From Serratia quinivorans (GTDB taxonomy: Bacteria > Pseudomonadota > Gammaproteobacteria > Enterobacterales > Enterobacteriaceae), in contig UGYN01000002.1 in assembly GCA_900457075.1 (NCBI GenBank), positions 5,394,001 to 5,458,000 of the forward strand: a stretch of 64,000 bases of DNA, in the 5' to 3' direction. The notes under the pieces are model-generated. The model worked only from the letters and a program-made list of their open reading frames with translations, was not told the DNA's origin and made no database searches. Position 1 is the stretch's first letter. Every line of letters begins with the position of its first letter. A program made the translations under genes and the position numbers. Shown here piece after piece: positions 45,525-54,629 of the stretch.

Positions 45525-46886
45525 CCTGATTGACTTTATCGTCAAGGACCTGCTCGGTCAGGCTTCGATCCTGATCGCCTTTATTGCCATGCTGGGGCTG
45601 ATACTGCAGAAAAAATCCACCGGAAAAGTGGCCGAGGGCACCTTTAAAACCCTGTTGGGCTTTCTGATCATGATGGCGGGTATCAACATTATTGTCGGTG
45701 CCCTGACCTATTTGAACAGCATCTTCACCCACGGCTTCGGCATGACCGGCTACATCACCGACGTCGCCGCCATTGCCGGCCTGGCCAACCGCGAACTCGG
45801 CTCGGAAGTGGCGATGACGCTGATGGTGATATTCGCGGTGAATATCATTATTGCGCGTATCACCCCGTTCAAATACATCTTCCTGACCGGGCAAGCCTTG
45901 CTGTGGATGGCCACCATAGGGGCGGTGATCGGCTATAAAGCGGGGCTAACCGGCCTGCCGCTGATCCTGACCGGCGGCATATTTGGCGGCGTAATGGCGG
46001 TGCTAATGCCGGCCTTGGCACAGCCGGTGGTGCGCAAGATTACCGGTTCGGATGATGTCGCTTTGGGGCATTTCTGCACCATCGGCTATCTGGTGCAGGC
46101 GGCGGTCGCCAAAGTGGTCGGTAAAGGATCCCGCTCAACCGAAGATCTGGAGCTGCCCGACAACTTCAAGTTCCTGCAGGACACCTACCTGTCGATGGCG
46201 GTGGTGATGATCCCGATGTATCTGATCCCCGCACTGGCCGCCGGCCCGCAGTACATCGCCCAGTATGCCGGCGGCATGAATTATCTGATGTACTCCTTTA
46301 TGCAGGCCATCCAGTTTGTTGCCGGGGTATTTATCCTCTACAGCGGCGTGCGTCTGCTGCTCAATGAGTTGGTCCCGGCCTTTCGCGGCATCGCCATGCG
46401 CATCGTACCGGACGCCAAAACCGGCACTGGACTGCCCGGTACTCTTCCCCTACGCCCCTAACGCGGTGATCGTTGGCTTCCTGGCTACCACCCTGGGTTC
46501 CATCATCGGCATGATCGTTTTCCCGATGTTCGGGCTGGCGATGATCCTGCCCGGCCTGCTGACCAACTTCTTCGCCGGGGGGCACCGCTGGCATCTTCGG
46601 CAATGCGCTTGGCGGCCGACGCGGCGCCATGATCGGCGGCGTGGTCCACGGCCTGTTTATCACCTTCCTGCCCGCCATTCTGGTGCCAATGCTGGAAAGC
46701 TACGGCTTTGTCGGCGTGACCTTCAGCGACTCCGACGTCATCAGTAGCGGCCTGGTGATGGGGCATGCCTTCCAGGGTAACTGGCTGTTCATCGCTCTGT
46801 TCATCATCTTCGTCACGCTGATTGCGTGGTTTGTTAACGGTAAATCAACCAAGCACCATGAGGAAAAAGTCCATGAAACTCTATAA
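45517..46886 (+). pseudogene. PTS EIIC (UlaA/SgaT type), two single-base frameshifts
   Basis: Membrane channel of the ascorbate PTS family with about 10 to 12 helices. It is read in three frames: 45517 to about 46417, then PALDCPVLFPYAPNAVIVGF from about 46418 to 46577, then GTAGIFGNALGGRRGAMIGG to the stop at 46886. One extra A in the AAAA at 46417-46420 and one extra G in the six Gs at 46577-46582 explain both. With both removed the length is exactly 455 codons plus stop, a normal UlaA size, with no other damage. Sequencing error is likely, but loss of function cannot be excluded. The end overlaps the aldolase start by 14 bases. Confidence 0.88.
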
Positions 46887-47715
46887 CTTCAACGAGCTGT
46901 TGTCCGTAGCCAAAGCCCGTGATTTCAAGGCAATAGGTTCATTCAACCTCCACTGTCTGGAGATGCTGCCGGCCTTTTTCAAAGCGGCCAGGGACACCCA
47001 CAGCCCGCTGATGATCCAGATTTCAACCGGCACCGCCGAGTATCTGGGCTACAAACTGCTGGTTGATTCGGTACGCTCACTGGCAGAGAGTGAAGATGTG
47101 CCCACCTGCCTGCATCTGGATCACTGCTCGGATATCGCCTCCATCGTGACCGCGATCGACGCCGGTTTCAGTTCGGTGATGTACGACGGTTCTCACCTGG
47201 AAATGGACGAAAACATCGCCAATACCCGCAAGGTGATCGACATTGCACGCCAGCGCAACGTTTCGGTTGAGGCCGAATTGGGCGCTATCGGCGGCTCGGA
47301 GGACGGCAAAGCGGTGGCGGAAGAAGACATCACCTTTACCACGGTGGAAGACGCCAAACGCTTTGTCGATGAAACCGGGGTCGACATGTTGGCCGTCTCG
47401 GTCGGCACCGTTCACGGCATGTACACCGGCAAGGCACATATCCAGCATCAGCGGCTGGCGGAAATCACCGCGGCCACCCGTACCCCACTGGTCCTGCACG
47501 GCGGTACCGGAGTCAGCGATGAGGACATGCGACGAGCAGTGGCAGGCGGCATTGAAAAGGTCAATGTGGGCACCGAGATGAACGTGCAATGGGTCGGACG
47601 CTGCATGCAAACATTCGAAAAGGGCAAGGTGAATGACAGCGTGCGCAAATTCCTGATCCCGGCCAATAATGCCGTCACCCAGGTATTAACGGAAAAGATC
47701 GGCCTGTTTAGATAA
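46873..47715 (+). CDS. class II fructose/tagatose-bisphosphate aldolase
   Basis: 280 residues, of the GatY/KbaY group. HLDH at 81-84 gives the catalytic Asp and a zinc His; E135 in VEAELGAIGG, H181 in GTVHGMY and H209 in LHGGTG complete the site. It splits a ketose 1,6-bisphosphate into dihydroxyacetone phosphate and glyceraldehyde 3-phosphate. ATG 46873 has GAGGA 8 bases upstream. Together with the PfkA-like kinase it makes a short route from PTS product to glycolysis. Confidence 0.92.
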   Translation: MKLYNFNELLSVAKARDFKAIGSFNLHCLEMLPAFFKAARDTHSPLMIQISTGTAEYLGYKLLVDSVRSLAESEDVPTCLHLDHCSDIASIVTAIDAGFSSVMYDGSHLEMDENIANTRKVIDIARQRNVSVEAELGAIGGSEDGKAVAEEDITFTTVEDAKRFVDETGVDMLAVSVGTVHGMYTGKAHIQHQRLAEITAATRTPLVLHGGTGVSDEDMRRAVAGGIEKVNVGTEMNVQWVGRCMQTFEKGKVNDSVRKFLIPANNAVTQVLTEKIGLFR

Positions 47716-47758
47716 TCACTGCCCCGTTTTCTTTTTAATATAACCCTACAACCCTGGT

Positions 47759-47778
47759 GCCCCGGCGCCCGTCGGGGC
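47759..47778 (+). other. intercistronic hairpin before the 89-residue gene
   Basis: GCCCCG (47759-47764) pairs with CGGGGC (47773-47778), just before the GGAGA ribosome site. No T run follows. It may tune the amount of downstream product or block 3'-end decay. Confidence 0.45.
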
Positions 47779-47789
47779 TGGAGAATACT

Positions 47790-48059
47790 ATGCTTAATTT
47801 TATGAAATTACAGCGAAATAAAAAGGCCGCACCTGATGCGCAAAACGATGCTGAAGCCAATGATATATCAGCAGAAATAACATTTCTGGAGCAGCAATTG
47901 GCCGCCGCGCCGGCAAACGGCGAAATTCATAAAACATTAATGCTGGCCTATAATCGGGCATTAAAGATTTATGCCAAAAATAAAAATCACCGCCAGGAAA
48001 TCGATGTGGTTTTTATCAAAATGGACGAGCTGCGCAATATTATCAGGAAGTCTCTTTGA
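47790..48059 (+). CDS. 89-residue protein of unknown function in the PTS operon
   Basis: I do not recognise the family. It is small, without a signal or membrane segment. The N-terminal third is charged and low in complexity (LQRNKKAAPDAQNDAEAND); the rest looks alpha-helical: EITFLEQQLAA, HKTLMLAYNRALKIYAK, and DELRNIIRKSL. It sits between the aldolase and EIIA genes and has a proper ribosome site (GGAGA). Position suggests a small partner or regulator of the pathway. A TPR-like helical hairpin is possible. Base use is slightly more AT-rich than its neighbours. Confidence 0.7.
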   Translation: MLNFMKLQRNKKAAPDAQNDAEANDISAEITFLEQQLAAAPANGEIHKTLMLAYNRALKIYAKNKNHRQEIDVVFIKMDELRNIIRKSL

Positions 48060-48068
48060 GGGAACATG

Positions 48069-48506
48069 ATGACCATTAAACAACTGTTGATCGAGGCCGG
48101 AGCAATACAGGTCGGCGTGCAGGAAACGGACTGGAAAAAGGTGATTGAGTTGGCGGCACAGCCTTTGGTCGAGAACGGCTATATTCACCCTTCCTATCAC
48201 CAGGCGGTGATCAGTAATACGCTGGCCCATGGCGCTTATTATGTGTTTGATGAGGGGATTGCCATCCCCCATGCCCGGCCGGAATGTGGCGTGATCAAAG
48301 ATTGTTTCAGCATGGTGCTGCTGGACCAGGCCATCGCCTTTCAGGACAGTGAAAAGGCCGATATTGTCATCCTGTTCGGCGCAACGGACAGCAACCGGCA
48401 TATTGAAGAAGGCATCCGGGCGATTGTCGAGTTACTGGACAACAAACAGCGGCTCGATAAACTGCGCGCCGCCAAACTCTGGCAAGAGGTGGTAGAAATC
48501 TTATGA
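48069..48506 (+). CDS. PTS EIIA component (mannitol/fructose/ascorbate type)
   Basis: 145 residues. The phospho-His is H68 in DEGIAIPHARPE, as in UlaC and FruA-type EIIA domains. It receives phosphate from HPr and passes it to the EIIB. GAGGGA lies 5 bases before ATG 48069, which is preferred to ATG 48066. The stop overlaps the P-loop kinase start by 4 bases. Confidence 0.92.
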   Translation: MTIKQLLIEAGAIQVGVQETDWKKVIELAAQPLVENGYIHPSYHQAVISNTLAHGAYYVFDEGIAIPHARPECGVIKDCFSMVLLDQAIAFQDSEKADIVILFGATDSNRHIEEGIRAIVELLDNKQRLDKLRAAKLWQEVVEIL

Positions 48507-49099
48507 CTGCGCTAACTGACAGCAGCGACAAAACCGTTATTTTGGTCAATGGCATTCCGGCTTCTGGCAAGAGCACCCTCGCCCGTGCGCTGGTGCAGCA
48601 CTTTGGCCTGCCTTATTTGAGCCTCGACGGTATCAAGGAACCCTTTATGGCACAGCTGGACCACGTGGATCGTGAGCTTAACCGTCGGCTAGGTTACGCC
48701 GCCTATCAGGCCATTTGGTCTATGGTGGCGCAGGCACCGCAGCGCTGTATCTATGTGATTGACGCCTGGTATGGCTTTCAACCCAGGGAGTTGCTGCGCA
48801 AATACCTGCGCGAAGCGGGCGTGACTCAGGTTTTGGAAGTGTGGAATCAGATCTCCGCGGAGTTGGCGGCCGAACGCTATGCTGCCCGCCTCGGCCAGCG
48901 ATCGGCAGGCCACCCCGGCGCAGAATATTTGCCTGAGCTGCGGGCGCTGGCCGAGCGTGCCATGCCGATGGCCATCGGTCCGGTGATCCGCGTTGATCAA
49001 GCGCTACCGCTGGAGATCGGCAAAATTACGCATTGGCTGGCGCTGCATGGCGTAGCCGATAACAACGATGAAAATATCACTAAACTGAGGGTCGGCTGA
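48503..49099 (+). CDS. P-loop kinase-like protein
   Basis: 198 residues. Walker A GIPASGKST is at about 17-25, then a DGIKEPF segment and VIDAWYGFQPRELL, like small-molecule kinases of the AAA/zeta/gluconate-kinase group. It is coupled to the EIIA gene (ATGA) and is the operon's last gene. It may phosphorylate a metabolite or protein in the same pathway. Substrate unknown. The genomes in which I know UlaA-type PTS operons do not normally carry this gene. Confidence 0.78.
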   Translation: MTALTDSSDKTVILVNGIPASGKSTLARALVQHFGLPYLSLDGIKEPFMAQLDHVDRELNRRLGYAAYQAIWSMVAQAPQRCIYVIDAWYGFQPRELLRKYLREAGVTQVLEVWNQISAELAAERYAARLGQRSAGHPGAEYLPELRALAERAMPMAIGPVIRVDQALPLEIGKITHWLALHGVADNNDENITKLRVG

Positions 49100-49288
49100 T
49101 GGGGTCAACCCACAGTTTACCTGCCGGGTCGCGGGGGCGATTTTTCTCCCGCCTTCGCCTGAAAGTGCGGCACCAGTCGCAATTAATGTGATTACAGTCA
49201 CTTTTTTATGCAACGACATGGCAATTTTCATCATTTTGTTTTTATACTGATCTGCACTTTACCTACAACAAAATAACGAGTGCACATC

Positions 49289-50287
49289 ATGATTGACTCC
49301 CGCCTTCCGCTGACCGACATCCACCGTCACCTCGACGGTAACATTCGTGCGCAAACCATCCTCGACCTGGGCCGTCAGTTTAACCTTGCCCTGCCAGCCG
49401 ACGAACTGGAAGCCCTGCGTCCGCACGTGCAAATCACCCATGCCGAACCGGATCTGGTCAGCTTCTTGCAAAAGCTGGACTGGGGGGTGGCGGTGCTGGG
49501 GGATTTGGAAGCCTGCCGCCGGGTAGCCTACGAAAACGTTGAGGATGCCGCTAACGCCGGTCTGCACTACGCCGAACTGCGGTTCTCGCCGTATTACATG
49601 GCGATGAAGCACCAGTTACCGGTAGCTGGGGTGGTAGAGGCGGTGATTGATGGCATTCGTTCCGGCTCCCGCGATTTGGGCATTGATGTGCGCCTGATCG
49701 GCATCATGAGCCGTACCTTCGGCGAGGCCGCCTGCTTGCAAGAGCTGGAAGGTCTGCTGGCACACCGTGACGGTATTACCGCGCTGGATCTGGCCGGTGA
49801 CGAACTCGGCTTCCCGGGTGGCCTGTTCCTCAACCACTTTAACCGCGCCCGTGACGCCGGGTTGCGTATCACCGTGCACGCCGGTGAAGCCGCCGGCCCG
49901 GAAAGCATCTGGCAGGCGATCCGTGAGCTGGGCGCAGAGCGCATCGGCCACGGGGTGAAAGCCGTTGAAGATCCGGCATTGATGGACTTCCTGGCGGAAC
50001 ACGGCATTGGTATCGAGTCTTGCCTGACCTCCAACATTCAGACCAGCACCGTGGCTTCTCTGGCTCAGCATCCGCTGGCGAAGTTCCTGCGTCACGGCGT
50101 CATGGCGTCGATCAACACCGACGATCCGGCGGTTCAGGGCATAGAAATTGAGCACGAATACCTGGTAGCGGCACCACAGGCCGGGCTGACGCCGGCGGAG
50201 ATCCGCACCGCTCAGGAAAACGGCCTGAAAATGGCGTTCCTCAGCGAGCAGGAAAAGCAGGCGCTGCGCGATAAAGTCTGCGGCTGA
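49289..50287 (+). CDS. add: adenosine deaminase
   Basis: 332 residues, very close to E. coli Add. Zinc ligands are in DIHRHLDGN, and the catalytic Glu/His in [14 protein letters not shown] and [17 protein letters not shown] is the C-terminal metal site. It deaminates adenosine and deoxyadenosine to inosine. ATG 49289 ([11 protein letters not shown]) matches the E. coli start; the 49280 codon does not. TATACT at 49243-49248 may be its -10. Confidence 0.96.
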   Translation: MIDSRLPLTDIHRHLDGNIRAQTILDLGRQFNLALPADELEALRPHVQITHAEPDLVSFLQKLDWGVAVLGDLEACRRVAYENVEDAANAGLHYAELRFSPYYMAMKHQLPVAGVVEAVIDGIRSGSRDLGIDVRLIGIMSRTFGEAACLQELEGLLAHRDGITALDLAGDELGFPGGLFLNHFNRARDAGLRITVHAGEAAGPESIWQAIRELGAERIGHGVKAVEDPALMDFLAEHGIGIESCLTSNIQTSTVASLAQHPLAKFLRHGVMASINTDDPAVQGIEIEHEYLVAAPQAGLTPAEIRTAQENGLKMAFLSEQEKQALRDKVCG

Positions 50288-50301
50288 TTGCATTGAATAA
50301 C

Positions 50302-50416
50302 GGGCGCTCTTACGCGTAATACTTACCAGTTGAGGCGATATTGTTCCCTCTCCTTTGGGAGAGGGGGACGCCCACTTAAGCCACGACGTAGATTCTTATT
50401 ACGCGATTTCGCGCCC
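50302..50416. repeat. 115-base imperfect palindromic element between convergent genes
   Basis: The outer arms GGGCGC (50302-50307) and CGCGTAATA (50313-50321) are matched in reverse complement by TATTACGCG (50397-50405) and GCGCCC (50411-50416). Inside is a second hairpin, CCCTCTCC-TTTG-GGAGAGGG (50346-50365). The plus strand ends GCGCCC-ATTTTTTAC, so it can act as an add terminator. It may be a small repeated element of the genome. Confidence 0.6.
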
Positions 50417-50421
50417 ATTTT

Positions 50422-51420
50422 TTACTTGGCCGTCTGCACTTCTGCACGCTGTTTGGCGGTTTTGCGCGCATAGCGCTGGGCCAGCACGGCACACACCATC
50501 AATTGCACCTGATGGAAAATCATCAGCGGCAACACCATCGCACCCACTGCCGCCGCCGGGAACAGCACGTTAGCCATCGGGATACCGTTCGCCAGGCTCT
50601 TTTTCGAACCGCAGAACACTATGGTTATCTCGTCGGCGGTGTTGAATCCCAGCCAACGCGCGGCATAGGTGTTAATAATCAGTACCACCGTCAGCAGCAC
50701 CAGAGACATCACCAGGATGGTCAGCAGCGACCAGCCGTCAATCTTGTGCCAAATGCCCTCTACCACCGCGGCGCTGAAGGCGGTATACACCACCAGCAAA
50801 ATCGATGACCGGTCAGTAAGATTAATCAGCTTGCGGTGGCGATCGACCCATTTGCCGATCAGCGGCCGTGCCAGATGGCCCACCACAAACGGCACCATCA
50901 GTTTCAAAATGATCGAACCGATGGCGTGTAATACGTCAGTATCACCGCCCTGGGTGTGCATCAGTGCGCCCACCAGCAGCGGCGAGAGGAAAACGCCGAG
51001 GATGCTGGATGCCGAAGCGCTGCATACCGCCGCCGCCACGTTACCGCCCGCCGCCGAAGTGAAGGCGATGGCCGACTGCACCGTGGCCGGCAGCGCACAC
51101 AGGTAAAGGAAGCCCATATAGACCGTCGGCGTCATCAGCCCCGGCACCATCAAATTCATCGCCAGCCCCAGCAGTGGGAACAGCGCAAAGGTGCTGAGGA
51201 ACACCACCAGATGCAGCTTCCAGTGGCCCATGCCGGCGATAATCGCCTCACGCGAAAGCTTGGCGCCATGCATAAAAAACAGCAGCGCGATGGCGGCGGT
51301 GGTCAGACGATCAAAGAAAGTTTTCCATATCCCTTCGCAGGGGAAAACCGAGGCGACGATCACCACCAGAATCAAAACCAGCAAAAATTTATCAATGCGC
51401 AGACGTTGCAACCAGGACAT
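50422..51420 (-). CDS. yfeH: bile acid:sodium symporter-family transporter YfeH
   Basis: 332 residues, the same length as E. coli YfeH, with about 10 helices. Conserved blocks are LTTAAIALLFFMHGAKLSRE, LPATVQSAIAFTSAAGGNVA and ADEITIVFCGSKKSLANGIP, the last near the sodium-binding crossover. Substrate unknown. Ends next to add, convergently. Separated from ydgJ by a hairpin. Confidence 0.9.
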   Translation of the reverse strand: MSWLQRLRIDKFLLVLILVVIVASVFPCEGIWKTFFDRLTTAAIALLFFMHGAKLSREAIIAGMGHWKLHLVVFLSTFALFPLLGLAMNLMVPGLMTPTVYMGFLYLCALPATVQSAIAFTSAAGGNVAAAVCSASASSILGVFLSPLLVGALMHTQGGDTDVLHAIGSIILKLMVPFVVGHLARPLIGKWVDRHRKLINLTDRSSILLVVYTAFSAAVVEGIWHKIDGWSLLTILVMSLVLLTVVLIINTYAARWLGFNTADEITIVFCGSKKSLANGIPMANVLFPAAAVGAMVLPLMIFHQVQLMVCAVLAQRYARKTAKQRAEVQTAK

Positions 51421-51446
51421 GGAACCGGATCCTTCGAGGAGTAAGG

Positions 51447-51468
51447 CGGGTTCGGTCAGCCGAACCCG
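51447..51468 (-). terminator. hairpin between ydgJ and yfeH
   Basis: CGGGTTCGG-TCAG-CCGAACCCG, a 9-base stem after the ydgJ stop (minus strand). No T run. Confidence 0.45.
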
Positions 51469-51486
51469 GATAGGAAAGCACGACGG

Positions 51487-52527
51487 TTAGGCTACCGGCA
51501 GCGCTCTTTGCTGTTTTGCCGATTCCAGGCCCAGTTCGATCAGTTCCATCACCTGGATGGCATCGGCGGCCGGTACCGGGTTTTCACCCACACCGTTAAT
51601 CGCATCACGCACAGCCGCGTAATAGGCTGGGTAGTTGCCCGGAATACTCAGCAGCGGTTTCTCCGCCAGCACGCCATCACGTGACAACGTCACCACACCG
51701 TCGCGCATATCATAACCCCAGTCGGCCTGCGGTAGACGCTCACCTGCTTTTAGCCGGTCTTCCTGCGGATCCAGGCCAAATTTGATAAAGCTGCCCTGGG
51801 TGCCATGCACGATATAACGCGCGGATTCCGCCGCCGCCAACATCGTAGCGTGCAGGACCACCCGACGTTTGCCGTAGTTGAGCACCGCGTGGAAATAGTC
51901 CACCGACTGCGCGCCTGGACGCAGTTCGGCCAAATCAACAAACAGCGTTTCCGGCTTGCCGAACAGTTGCAGCGCCTGATCGATCAGATGCGGCCCCAAA
52001 TCGTACCAAATGCCGCTACCTGCGCCGCCCAACTCACGCCAGCGCTGACGCACTTCTGGCCGGAAGCGATCGAAATGAGATTCGAAATAAACCACCTCGC
52101 CGAGCGCGCCTTCTTTCAGCAGCGTCTTAAGCGTCAGAAAATCACTGTCCCAGCGGCGGTTGTGGAATACCGACAACAGCCGGCCGCTCTGCTCCGCCTG
52201 TTGTTTTAACGCCTGAGCCTGTGACAACGTCACGGTAAATGGTTTGTCCACCACCACATGTTTACCGGCGGCCATGGCCTGCTGTGCCAGCGGGAAGTGG
52301 GTATCGTTGGGGGTAGGAATGACGATCAGATCGATAGAAGGGTCGTTAAACAGCGCCTGCGGATCGCTGACTACCGTCATCGACGGCCAGTCTGCGTGCA
52401 CTTTCCCGGCATCGCTGCTGGAAACGGCGGCCAACTCTACGCCGGGAGTGCCAACGATCAGTGGCGCATGAAAGGTTTTGCTGGCATAGCCGTAACCGAC
52501 CAGCCCAACCCGAAGTTTTTCTGCCAT
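51487..52527 (-). CDS. ydgJ: Gfo/Idh/MocA-family oxidoreductase YdgJ
   Basis: 346 residues, the same length as E. coli YdgJ. The Rossmann motif is VGYGYASKTFHAP (about residues 10-22), the EKP-type motif is VVDKPFT, and the C-terminal domain has YDLGPHLIDQAL. Related to inositol dehydrogenases such as IolW; substrate not proven. Stands in the same neighbourhood (near add) as in E. coli. Confidence 0.95.
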   Translation of the reverse strand: MAEKLRVGLVGYGYASKTFHAPLIVGTPGVELAAVSSSDAGKVHADWPSMTVVSDPQALFNDPSIDLIVIPTPNDTHFPLAQQAMAAGKHVVVDKPFTVTLSQAQALKQQAEQSGRLLSVFHNRRWDSDFLTLKTLLKEGALGEVVYFESHFDRFRPEVRQRWRELGGAGSGIWYDLGPHLIDQALQLFGKPETLFVDLAELRPGAQSVDYFHAVLNYGKRRVVLHATMLAAAESARYIVHGTQGSFIKFGLDPQEDRLKAGERLPQADWGYDMRDGVVTLSRDGVLAEKPLLSIPGNYPAYYAAVRDAINGVGENPVPAADAIQVMELIELGLESAKQQRALPVA

Positions 52528-52608
52528 GGTGTTTCCTCTTACTGGCTCGCAATAGACCCATCAGATTTGACACCATGATGCAGGCGGGAACAAGAAGTAA
52601 ATTTAATG

Positions 52609-53526
52609 TTAACTTGAGGCCGCCACATAAGGCTGTTCACGTTGATTTCTGGCCGGGTAGTTTATCTCCAGGCTGCGGCGGCGGAAATCGCTCGGGCTAA
52701 CGCCCACCCGCTTGCGAAATACCCGGGAAAAGTACAGCTGATCGTCATAACCCACCACCCGACCTATGGTGGCGATCGACTCCTGCGTAGTCTGCAACAG
52801 CAGCTTGGCGCGGATCACCCGCTGATCTTCGCGCCAGCGCAGAATATTGATGCCCACCTGCTCGCGGAACAAATGCGCCAACCGCGATGGTGACAAACAG
52901 ACATGGCGCGCCACCTCGTCAATCCGCAGCTCGCCGGCCAGGTTGCCGGTGATAAACTGGCAGGCTTCAATGACTCGCGGATCCATAATTTTCTGCGGGC
53001 TGAGCGGGTCCTCCTCCATCGCGCGCAACAGCAGACGCTCCAGCAGGTTCATCCCCAGCTCTTCGGCAAAGCGGCGACCGGAACGCTGAGTCTGTTCGAT
53101 ATTGGCGAACAGCCGATCGAATTCCAGTAACAGGTTATTGTTCGGCAAGGTCAGCCGCCCCACTTCATGGGTTTTGCTGTGCCATTCCAGCCAGTCGGCC
53201 CAGTAGGCGCGCGGACGGAAATACACCCAGCGGTGATACCAGCAGTCGCTGTCCGGCGAACGGCCGTAGTAATGCGCCGCTTTGGGCGGAAACAGCAGCA
53301 GATCGCCAGGATTGCAGTAAAGGGTATCTTCGCCGTCAAACACCTTGCCCTGGCCCTTGATGGTCAGGTTGAGAATATAGCCCTTCATGCCGCCGGGGCG
53401 GTCGATAAAGAAATCCAGCGGACCGTCCGCCATAATCGGCGTCAGCCCCGCCACCAGATAAGCGTTAAAGGTGTAACCCGGCAACAGCGGGTTAGGTTGC
53501 GGTTCCTGTGCCATGCGATGATACAT
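52609..53526 (-). CDS. araC: arabinose operon regulator AraC
   Basis: 305 residues. The cupin arabinose-binding domain ([52 protein letters not shown]) is followed by two helix-turn-helices ([35 protein letters not shown]). ATG 53526 has GGGAGGACCG just before it; ATG 53514 is a less well-placed alternative. AraC represses without and activates with arabinose. It lies downstream of araFGH on the same strand and not beside araB, unlike E. coli. Confidence 0.96.
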   Translation of the reverse strand: MYHRMAQEPQPNPLLPGYTFNAYLVAGLTPIMADGPLDFFIDRPGGMKGYILNLTIKGQGKVFDGEDTLYCNPGDLLLFPPKAAHYYGRSPDSDCWYHRWVYFRPRAYWADWLEWHSKTHEVGRLTLPNNNLLLEFDRLFANIEQTQRSGRRFAEELGMNLLERLLLRAMEEDPLSPQKIMDPRVIEACQFITGNLAGELRIDEVARHVCLSPSRLAHLFREQVGINILRWREDQRVIRAKLLLQTTQESIATIGRVVGYDDQLYFSRVFRKRVGVSPSDFRRRSLEINYPARNQREQPYVAASS

Positions 53527-53628
53527 CGGTCCTCCCGGCAATCTTATAGCTTAGATATCAATCCTAGCTTAGCGGCCCGGTGGATAACTGCCCGGGCCGA
53601 TAACAGAACTGTGAACAGGGTTGGCAAT

Positions 53629-54612
53629 TTAAACGCTGCGTTTAGCCTGCTGTTTGTAACGGTCGAAAATCACCGCCGCCAGCAGGATCACGCCGCGCAC
53701 CACATACTGCGAGAACGGCGAGATATTCAGCAGGTTCATGGCGTTTTCCACCGTGCCCAGGATCAGAATGCCGGCGATAACGTAGGAAATTTTACCGATG
53801 CCGCCTTTCAGTGACACACCACCCAGCACGCAGGCGGAGATCACGATCAGCTCATAGCCAATTGAGGTCATCGGCTGGCCACTGGTCATGCGCGAAGCCA
53901 GAATGATACCGGCGGCGGCGGACACCAGCCCGGACAGCATAAAGATCACGATTTTGGTGCGTACCACCGGCACCCCGGCCAGCCGCGCGGCCTCTTCGTT
54001 ACCGCCAATCGCCAGCGTATTGCGGCCAAAGGTGGTCTTGTTGAGCAGGAAGCCAAACAGGATCAGACAGGCGACGGTGATCCAGATCGGCGCAGGCAGG
54101 CCCAGCCAGTTGGCGTAACCCAGGGCGAAGAAGCGTTCATCCTCAATGCCCACCGCTTTACCGTCGGAGATAATGTAGGCCAGCCCGCGGAAAATCTGCA
54201 TGGTGGCCAGGGTGGTGATCAGCGCGTTGATTTTCAGCCGGGCGATAACGAAACCGTTAATCAACCCGGAGACCATGCCCAGTAACAGACCGGCGGCCAC
54301 GCCGATCCACAGGCTTTCGGTCATGTTGATCACCACCGCGGTGGTCACCCCGGCGCAGGCAATCACCGAAGCGACCGACAGGTCAAAGTCACCGGAGGCC
54401 AGGCAGAACAGCATGCCGCAGGCCACCATGCCGGACATCGAAATCGCCAGCCCCAGCCCTTTCATATTGATAAAGGAACCAAAGTTGGGCACAAACAGCG
54501 CGCAGGCTAAAAACAGCACCGCAAACACCACCAGCATGCCGTAGCTGTCCCAAATTCGCGCCAGCCCCAGGCCGCTGCGTTTTTTCACAGAATGGGTCGT
54601 TATGGTCGACAT
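53629..54612 (-). CDS. araH: L-arabinose ABC transporter permease AraH
   Basis: 327 residues, about 10 helices, of the ribose/arabinose permease family. ASGDFDLSVASVIACAGV and TFGRNTLAIGGNEEAARLAGV (interaction loop, partly quoted) are family blocks. ATG 54612 has GAAGGAG upstream. It follows araG by 17 bases. Confidence 0.96.
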   Translation of the reverse strand: MSTITTHSVKKRSGLGLARIWDSYGMLVVFAVLFLACALFVPNFGSFINMKGLGLAISMSGMVACGMLFCLASGDFDLSVASVIACAGVTTAVVINMTESLWIGVAAGLLLGMVSGLINGFVIARLKINALITTLATMQIFRGLAYIISDGKAVGIEDERFFALGYANWLGLPAPIWITVACLILFGFLLNKTTFGRNTLAIGGNEEAARLAGVPVVRTKIVIFMLSGLVSAAAGIILASRMTSGQPMTSIGYELIVISACVLGGVSLKGGIGKISYVIAGILILGTVENAMNLLNISPFSQYVVRGVILLAAVIFDRYKQQAKRSV

Positions 54613-54629
54613 CTCTTTCTCCTTCACAA

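Noticed and set aside
49257..49275. Ter-like string TACAACAAAATAA before add
   Set aside because: Only the central TACAAC matches the Ter complement; flanking conserved bases differ.
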